This document shows positions 32,355-37,511 of a stretch of 37,511 nt of DNA, piece by piece. The stretch comes from Nocardiopsis chromatogenes YIM 90109 (GTDB taxonomy: Bacteria; Actinomycetota; Actinomycetes; Streptosporangiales; Streptosporangiaceae). Below the pieces are notes generated by a model, which did not search any database, was not told where the DNA came from, and worked only from the letters and a program-made list of their open reading frames with translations. Both the position numbers and the translations under genes were made by a program. The first letter of the stretch is position 1; each line of letters opens with the position of its first letter. The stretch covers positions 1-37,511 of the forward strand of contig NZ_ANBH01000346.1 of the NCBI RefSeq assembly GCF_000341185.1. The letters are read 5' to 3'.

Positions 32355-33296
32355 ATGCAGTTCCAGCAGCTCGCGTACTTCCTCGCGGTCGCCGAGACGC
32401 GGCATTTCACCCGCGCAGCAGAGCTCTGCCAGGTCGCCCAGCCCAGTCTGAGCAAACAGATCCGGGCCCTGGAGAGCGACCTCGGCACGCCGCTGTTCAG
32501 CCGCGCACGGGGAAATATCACACTCACCCCGGCCGGTGAGGCGCTGCTGCCGCTCGCCCAGCGCATGGTCGCCGACATGGAGACGGCGCGGCGGGAGGTG
32601 GCCGAGCTGGCGGGGATGCGCAAGGGGCGGGTGCGCCTGGGCGCCACCCCGTCGCTGTGCGGCGGCCTGGTCGCCGACGCGCTGGCCGGGTTCCACTCCC
32701 GCTTCCCCGGCATCGAGCTGGGGGTGGAGGAGAGCGGCTCGCGCGACCTGATCCGCGCGCTCGGCAAGGGCGAGCTGGACCTGGCGCTGATCATCCTGCC
32801 GCTGCAGAGCAGCGACCCGGCGTTCGTGACCACCCCCATCCTGCGGGAGAACCTGGTGGTGGTGAGCGCGGCCGACGCCCCGCCGCCGACGACGGGGGCG
32901 AGCATGCGGGTGACCCAGCTGCGGGACCGGCCGCTGGTGATGTTCCGCCGCGGCTACGACCTGCGGGAGGCGACGCTGACGGCGTGCCGGGAGTCCGGGT
33001 TCGAGCCGCGCATGGCGGTCGAGGGCGGGGAGATGGACGCGGTGCTGCGGTTCGTCGAGGCGGGACTGGGGCTGGCGGTGGTGCCGAGCATGGTGCTCAA
33101 GAACCGCCCCGGGCTGCGGGGCACGCCGCTGGCCTGGCCGCGCCTGCTGCGCACCATCGCGCTGGCGCACCGCAAGGACGTGGAGCCGTCGAACAGCGCC
33201 AAGGCGTTCCGGCGCCACCTGATGGCGTACCTGACCCACCTGACCCGCGACGAGCTCGGCGAGGACCTCGAAGTGATCGCCGCGTCACTGCCGTGA
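32355..33296 (+). CDS. LysR family transcriptional regulator
   Basis: A 313-aa regulator. The N-terminal winged helix-turn-helix (FLAVAETRHFTRAAELCQVA through QPSLSKQIRALE to GTPLFSR) covers about 1-60. A linker helix and a two-lobed effector domain (RVRLGATPSL onwards) follow. It sits between two succinate dehydrogenase operons, divergent from one and co-directional with the other, so regulation of succinate/fumarate metabolism is likely; the effector is unknown. ATG 32355 has no strong ribosome site and a -10 box seven bases upstream, suggesting a leaderless mRNA. The C-terminal tail past about 290 is extended. Confidence 0.93.
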   Translation: MQFQQLAYFLAVAETRHFTRAAELCQVAQPSLSKQIRALESDLGTPLFSRARGNITLTPAGEALLPLAQRMVADMETARREVAELAGMRKGRVRLGATPSLCGGLVADALAGFHSRFPGIELGVEESGSRDLIRALGKGELDLALIILPLQSSDPAFVTTPILRENLVVVSAADAPPPTTGASMRVTQLRDRPLVMFRRGYDLREATLTACRESGFEPRMAVEGGEMDAVLRFVEAGLGLAVVPSMVLKNRPGLRGTPLAWPRLLRTIALAHRKDVEPSNSAKAFRRHLMAYLTHLTRDELGEDLEVIAASLP

Positions 33297-33302
33297 CGCA
33301 CG

Positions 33303-33355
33303 GGAACGGTGCGATAGATTCCAGAAATGAAGGCTGGCCTCACTTTCACCGTTCC
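33303..33355. terminator. Inverted repeat after the LysR gene
   Basis: GGAACGGTG (33303-33311) is perfectly repeated in inverse orientation as CACCGTTCC (33347-33355). A partial inner match of AAATGAAGGC with GCCTCACTTT lengthens the fold. Starting six bases after the LysR stop it could be a terminator. Standing upstream of the second sdh operon, it could also be a regulator site. Confidence 0.45.
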
Positions 33356-33536
33356 ATAAGGGCATTCGATCGCCCCACGGACACCACAGGCCCCACCAGG
33401 CGACAAAACCCCCGAAACACCAGCCATCGGATAAGCGGTCATTTATCGCCGAATCGCCGGACCCCCTTCCAGGGGAGTGGTGTTTTTCACATCCGTTGCG
33501 CTGTGATTTCTTGCTGAATTCGTGATCGCGCCGTCC

Positions 33537-33542
33537 TAGCGT
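33537..33542 (+). promoter_or_regulatory. Probable -10 box of the Sdh1-type operon
   Basis: TAGCGT fits TAnnnT, in the AT-richer intergenic region about 33 bases before the sdhC start. TTGCTG at 33511-33516 is the nearest -35-like box, but a 20-base spacing is long. Confidence 0.35.
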
Positions 33543-33574
33543 GGCTCCACCGATCCTTAGGGAGATGTGCGGCC

Positions 33575-34393
33575 ATGACATCGACTCTTCCCCCGCCGGA
33601 ACAGCCCGGCCTCGAGCGCGCGCGGATCACCGCACGGACGCTGCGCACCGACCGGTGGTGGTCAGGGCCCGTCCTGACCGTGCTCGGGCTGACCGCCTTC
33701 CTGGTCTACGGCCTGGCCAGGGCGTTGCAGCAGGACCACTACTGGGTGCAGGAGTACCACTACCTCACCCCGTTCTATTCGCCGTGCGTCGCGGGCCAGT
33801 GCGCGTCCGACGCGGCGGTGTTCGGGAGGCTTCCGTGGGACTTCCCGTGGTTCATCCCGTTCGCGGTGGTCAGCCTTCCGCTCCTGCTGCTGTTCCGGTT
33901 CACCTGCTACTACTACAGGAAGGCCTATTACCGTTCGTTCTGGCAGTCCCCCACCGCGTGCGCGGTCCGCGAGCCGCACGCCAAGTACACCGGGGAGACG
34001 CGATTCCCGCTCGTCCTGCAGAACGCGCACCGCTACTTCTTCTACGCGGCCCTGCTCATCTCGGTCGTCAACACCTATGACGCGACCGTGGCGCTGTTCC
34101 ACGGGGCCGAGGGCGGCTTCGGCATCGGCGTGGGCAACATCGTGCTGTTCACCAACGTGGTGCTGCTGTGGTGCTACACGCTGAGCTGCCACAGCTGCCG
34201 CCACGTGACCGGAGGGCGCCTGCGCAGCTTCGGGTCCCACCCCGTGCGGTACCGGCTGTGGACGGTGGTCTCCAAGCTCAACACCCGGCACATGACGTTC
34301 GCCTGGATCACGCTCGGCACGCTCGTCCTGACCGACCTGTACGTGGCGCTGGTGGCGAGCGGCGTGCTCACCGACCTCAGGATCGTCAATTGA
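33575..34393 (+). CDS. sdhC: Sdh1-type succinate dehydrogenase membrane anchor, possible membrane Fe-S cluster
   Basis: A 272-aa anchor with five membrane helices, at about 31-50, 92-110, 151-170, 184-205 and 241-263. Its length and position match mycobacterial Rv0249c, and it is not related to the b558 anchor at 31573-32274. The segment LSCHSCRH (203-210), with C205, H206, C208 and H210, at the end of helix 4, plus a Cys/Tyr-rich turn after helix 2 (CYYYRKAYYRSFW), could ligate metal. I recall that mycobacterial Sdh1 has a membrane-embedded Rieske-type cluster in this subunit. GGGAG lies ten bases before ATG 33575. Confidence 0.85.
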   Translation: MTSTLPPPEQPGLERARITARTLRTDRWWSGPVLTVLGLTAFLVYGLARALQQDHYWVQEYHYLTPFYSPCVAGQCASDAAVFGRLPWDFPWFIPFAVVSLPLLLLFRFTCYYYRKAYYRSFWQSPTACAVREPHAKYTGETRFPLVLQNAHRYFFYAALLISVVNTYDATVALFHGAEGGFGIGVGNIVLFTNVVLLWCYTLSCHSCRHVTGGRLRSFGSHPVRYRLWTVVSKLNTRHMTFAWITLGTLVLTDLYVALVASGVLTDLRIVN

Positions 34394-34460
34394 GCGCCGC
34401 CCGCAGCACATGCCGCCCACCATTCCCGACGAGCCCGACACCGGTGAGGAGGGCAGCGCC

Positions 34461-36383
34461 ATGCCCGATCTGAGCGAGACCACCCGGCACGCCTACGACG
34501 TGGTGGTGATCGGCGCCGGCGGGGCCGGGCTGCGCGCCGCCATCGAGGCGCGCCAGCGCGGCAAGCGCACCGCGATCATCTCCAAGTCCCTGTTCGGCAA
34601 GGCCCACACGGTCATGGCCGAGGGCGGTGCGGCGGCCGCGCTCGGCAACGTCAACGACGCAGACTCCTGGCAGGTGCACTTCCGCGACACCATGCGCGGC
34701 GGCAAGTTCCTCAACGACCCGCGCATGGCCGAGCTGCACGCCAAGGAGGCCCCCGACCGCATCCTGGAGCTGGAGATGTGGGGGGCGCTGTTCGACCGCA
34801 CCGGAGACGGGAGGATCAGCCAGCGCAACTTCGGCGGCCACGAATACCCGCGCCTGGCGCACGTGGGCGACCGGACCGGGCTGGAGCTGATCCGCACCCT
34901 TCAGCAGCGGGTGGTGCAGCTCCAGCAGGCCGACGCCGCCGAGCTGGGCGACCCCGACGCCATGCTCCGGGTGTTCGCGGAGACCACCGTCACCGAGCTG
35001 GTCAAGGAGGGGGAGAAGGTCGCCGGGGCGCTGGCCTACGACCGCGCGACCGGCGCCCCGATGCTCTTCGAGGCGCCCGCGGTGGTGCTGGCCACCGGCG
35101 GCATCGGCAAGTCGTTCAAGACCACCTCCAACTCCTGGGAGTACACCGGCGACGGGCACGCGCTCGCGCTGCGCGCCGGGGCGGGGCTGCTGAACATGGA
35201 GTTCGTGCAGTTCCACCCGACCGGGATGGTGTGGCCGCCGTCGGTGCGCGGCATCCTGGTCACCGAGTCGGTGCGCGGCGACGGAGGCGTGCTGCGCAAC
35301 TCCGAGGGCGAGCGGTTCATGTTCGGCTACATCCCCGAGGTGTTCGCCGCCCAGTACGCCGAGACCGAGGAGGAGGCCGACGGCTGGTACACCGACCCGG
35401 CCAGCCACCGGCGACCGCCGGAACTGCTGCCGCGCGACGAGGTGGCGCGGGCGATCAACGCCGAGGTGAAGGAGGGGCGCGGGTCGCCGCACGGCGGGGT
35501 GTTCCTGGACATCGCCAGCCGGATGCCGGCAGAGGAGATCATGCGGCGGCTGCCGTCGATGCACCACCAGTTCAAGGAGCTGGCCGACGTCGACATCACC
35601 GCCGAGCCCATGGAGGTCGGGCCCACCTGCCACTACGTCATGGGCGGGGTCGAGGTCGACGCCGACACCGGCGCGGCCGTCGTGCCGGGGCTGTTCGCCG
35701 CAGGAGAGGTGGCGGGCGGCATGCACGGCTCCAACCGGCTGGGCGGCAACTCCCTGTCCGACCTGCTGGTGTTCGGGCGCCGGGCGGGGCTCGGCGCGGC
35801 CGAGTACCTGGACGCCCTCGACGGCCGCCCCGTGCCCGCGGACGAGGCGGTCGCCGAGGCGCTGCGGCGGCAGGCGGAGCCGCTGGAGCGGGAGACCGGG
35901 GAGAGCCCCTACGCCCTGCACCAGGAGGTGCAGCAGACCATGAACGACCTGGTGGGGATCATCCGCCGGGGGCCGGAGATCGAGCAGGCGCTGGAGTCGC
36001 TGGCCAAGCTGGCCGACCGGGCGGCGTCGGTGCGGGCCGAGGGCGGCAGGGTCTACAACCCGGGGTGGCACCTGGCCCTGGACCTGCCGAACATGCTGAT
36101 GGTGTCGGAGGCGGTGGCGCGCGCGGCGCTGGAACGGCAGGAGTCGCGCGGGGGGCACACCCGCGACGACTTCCCGGGGATGTCGGCGCCGTGGCGGAAG
36201 GTCAACCTGGTGGCGTCGCTGACCGGGAGCGGCGGCGTGCGGCTGCGCACCCGGCCGGTCGATGTGCTGCGCCCGGACCTGATGGCGCTGTTCGACCGGG
36301 AGGAGCTGGCCAAGTACCTGACCGAGGAGGAGCTCCCGGCCGAGACCCCCGATGAGGCGGCCGCGAAGGAGGAGGACCGATGA
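34461..36383 (+). CDS. sdhA: Sdh1-type succinate dehydrogenase/fumarate reductase flavoprotein subunit
   Basis: A 640-aa flavoprotein from ATG 34461, preceded by GAGGAGGG; the ATG at 34410 in frame is less likely. It has FAD-binding VVVIGAGGAGLRAAIEA, covalent-flavin H49 in GKAHTVMAEGG, and long near-identity by eye to mycobacterial Rv0248c (for example RNFGGHEYPRLAHVGDRTGL and FHPTGMVWPPSV). The catalytic HPTGM segment and GSNRLGGNSLSDLLVFG are intact. It belongs to a different branch from the flavoprotein at 29632-31572. A 67-base gap separates it from sdhC, and its stop overlaps sdhB as ATGA. Confidence 0.95.
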   Translation: MPDLSETTRHAYDVVVIGAGGAGLRAAIEARQRGKRTAIISKSLFGKAHTVMAEGGAAAALGNVNDADSWQVHFRDTMRGGKFLNDPRMAELHAKEAPDRILELEMWGALFDRTGDGRISQRNFGGHEYPRLAHVGDRTGLELIRTLQQRVVQLQQADAAELGDPDAMLRVFAETTVTELVKEGEKVAGALAYDRATGAPMLFEAPAVVLATGGIGKSFKTTSNSWEYTGDGHALALRAGAGLLNMEFVQFHPTGMVWPPSVRGILVTESVRGDGGVLRNSEGERFMFGYIPEVFAAQYAETEEEADGWYTDPASHRRPPELLPRDEVARAINAEVKEGRGSPHGGVFLDIASRMPAEEIMRRLPSMHHQFKELADVDITAEPMEVGPTCHYVMGGVEVDADTGAAVVPGLFAAGEVAGGMHGSNRLGGNSLSDLLVFGRRAGLGAAEYLDALDGRPVPADEAVAEALRRQAEPLERETGESPYALHQEVQQTMNDLVGIIRRGPEIEQALESLAKLADRAASVRAEGGRVYNPGWHLALDLPNMLMVSEAVARAALERQESRGGHTRDDFPGMSAPWRKVNLVASLTGSGGVRLRTRPVDVLRPDLMALFDREELAKYLTEEELPAETPDEAAAKEEDR

Positions 36384-37186
36384 GCGCGAAACGGACGTTC
36401 CGCGTGTGGCGCGGCGGCGGGGACGACGGGGAGCTGGCGTCCTACGAGGTCGAGGTGAACGAGGGCGAGGTGGTGCTGGACGTGCTGCACCGCCTCCAGG
36501 CGACCCAGGCCCCGGACCTGGCCGTGCGGTGGAACTGCAAGGCGGGCAAGTGCGGGTCCTGCTCGATGGAGATCAACGGGCGGCCGCGGCTGTCCTGCAT
36601 GGCGCGGATGAGCACGTTCACCGACGACGAGCCGATCACGGTGACGCCGATGCGGACCTTCCCGGTCATCCGCGACCTGGTGTGCGACGTGTCCTTCAAC
36701 TACCAGAAGGCGCGGGAGATCCCGTCCTTCACCCCGCCGGAGGGCGCGGAGCCGGGGAGCTTCCGGATGCGGCAGCAGGACGTGGAGCGCTCGCAGGAGT
36801 TCCGCAAGTGCATCGAGTGCTATCTGTGCCAGAACGTGTGCCACGTGGTGCGGGACCACGAGGAGAACAAGGAGGCCTTCTCCGGGCCCCGGTTCCTGAT
36901 GCGCGTGGCCGAGCTGGAGATGCACCCGGAGGACACGGCCGACCGCCGCATGGCCGCCCAGGACGACTTCGGGCTCGGGTACTGCAACATCACCAAGTGC
37001 TGCACCGAGGTGTGCCCGGAGAACATCACGATCACCGACAACGCGCTGATCCCGCTGAAGGAGCGCGTGGCCGACCGGCGGTACGACCCGCTGGTGTGGC
37101 TGGGTTCGACCATCGGCCTGAGAAAGGGCGCGGACACCCCCCGCGTCCCGAACACCCGCCCGGGCGACCGGGACGAGAGCAAATAG
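36380..37186 (+). CDS. sdhB: Sdh1-type succinate dehydrogenase/fumarate reductase iron-sulfur subunit
   Basis: A 268-aa subunit. [2Fe-2S] ligands are C53, C58, C61 and C73 (NCKAGKCGSC). [4Fe-4S] ligands lie in CIECYLCQNVC (C144, C147, C150, C154), where the usual Pro after the last Cys is His. The third group is C202, C207/C208 and C212 in CNITKCCTEVCPE. The start overlaps the sdhA stop (ATGA), so translation is coupled. It matches mycobacterial Rv0247c in length and motifs. The C-terminal tail past 240 is basic and variable. A strong terminator follows nine bases after the stop. Confidence 0.95.
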   Translation: MSAKRTFRVWRGGGDDGELASYEVEVNEGEVVLDVLHRLQATQAPDLAVRWNCKAGKCGSCSMEINGRPRLSCMARMSTFTDDEPITVTPMRTFPVIRDLVCDVSFNYQKAREIPSFTPPEGAEPGSFRMRQQDVERSQEFRKCIECYLCQNVCHVVRDHEENKEAFSGPRFLMRVAELEMHPEDTADRRMAAQDDFGLGYCNITKCCTEVCPENITITDNALIPLKERVADRRYDPLVWLGSTIGLRKGADTPRVPNTRPGDRDESK

Positions 37187-37194
37187 CAGGAGAC

Positions 37195-37239
37195 GGGCGG
37201 CGAGGAGGGCGAGCGAATCGGGCCCGATCCTCGCCGCCC
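37195..37239 (+). terminator. Terminator of the Sdh1-type operon
   Basis: GGGCGGCGAGGA (37195-37206) pairs perfectly with TCCTCGCCGCCC (37228-37239). The 21-base loop contains the palindrome ATCGGGCCCGAT (37217-37228, overlapping the stem by one base). Confidence 0.75.
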
Positions 37240-37270
37240 ACCTGTGTCCGCGTCCACGTCGATGCAGGCC

Positions 37271-37510
37271 GGCGGCCCTTGCGGTAGCACTGCCGGGCGG
37301 CGGGTGTGCACGTGGTCGCCGCGAAGGGCGGCGACGGAGCGGCCGGTGCCCCACTCACCGCCCCCGGCCGGGCGCCGGGTTGCCGGAGTGCAGGGAAAAG
37401 CAGCAGCAACAATGACGCAGGGCGGCGTCCCCACCTGCAGCGTCGTCGGGTGGCAGGCGTGTGCATGGTCGTCGGAAGAGCGGCGACGAGGAGAGGCCAG
37501 CGGCCCCACC
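37271..37510. repeat. Two degenerate direct repeats at the right window edge; no gene seen
   Basis: A unit beginning GGCGGC and containing GTGTGCA(CG)TGGTCG, GGCGGCGACG-like and CGGCC..CCCCAC segments occurs at about 37271-37354 and again at about 37421-37510, a period near 151 bases. They are clearly related but not identical. Open frames across them have no recognisable product. The array may continue beyond the window. Confidence 0.4.
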
Positions 37511-37511
37511 T

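Noticed and set aside
37032-37509. Minus-strand open frames over the right end
   Set aside because: They are low-complexity, run through the terminator and antisense to sdhB, and have no ribosome site or homology.

Overview
The window is very GC-rich and densely coded. It comes from an actinomycete, most likely Nocardiopsaceae (Nocardiopsis or a close relative). Supporting markers are a mycothiol-biosynthesis deacetylase (MshB), a DUF3117 mini-protein, a 7Fe ferredoxin, an F420-type DUF385 protein, a mycobacterial-type second succinate dehydrogenase, and an acidic alpha-lytic-type secreted protease whose mature part closely resembles Nocardiopsis NAPase. No rRNA, tRNA, CRISPR array or intact transposase was seen.

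Left part (1-12.8 kb): this is conserved actinobacterial core. It begins with the first 28 codons of an ECF sigma factor (sigE) divergent from an O-methyltransferase. Then come leucyl aminopeptidase, DUF3117, a PaaG-like enoyl-CoA hydratase/isomerase, a membrane-anchored beta-domain protein with a possible leader peptide, 3-methyladenine glycosylase (tag), a DivIVA-domain protein, a short FolP-tail-like protein, a LOG-family protein, and the lysine/DAP genes dapE, dapD and dapC with ferredoxin fdxA. A 141-bp element with terminal inverted repeats sits between the FolP-like and LOG genes.

Middle (12.8-21.8 kb): an orphan Rv0428c-type SH3 domain protein, an unknown 449-aa protein, a site-2-type M50 metalloprotease with an acidic repeat tail, a DUF6113-like membrane protein with mshB, an S9 prolyl oligopeptidase, the secreted S1 protease preceded by a stem-loop, and a DUF3054 membrane protein.

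Accessory region (21.8-25.9 kb): a decayed tandem duplication (DUF3054 plus a glycerophosphotransferase-like gene) runs into a divergent pair. One gene is an NB-ARC/STAND NTPase with a helical/TPR-like C-terminus and no effector domain of its own. The other is a 129-aa protein. Both carry an Asn/Gly/Val/Gln-rich beta motif, and a perfect 18-bp palindrome lies between them. This is the best candidate here for a little-described conflict or signalling system.

Right part (25.9-37.5 kb): a TrmH-family methyltransferase, a DUF385 protein, two tandem GNAT paralogues, then two complete succinate dehydrogenase operons of different types. sdhCAB (cytochrome b558 type, minus strand) and an Sdh1-type operon (plus strand) flank a LysR regulator whose putative operator overlaps its own promoter. 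The Sdh1-type anchor has a CHSCRH motif compatible with a membrane-embedded Fe-S cluster. The last 270 bases hold two degenerate direct repeats and no recognisable gene.
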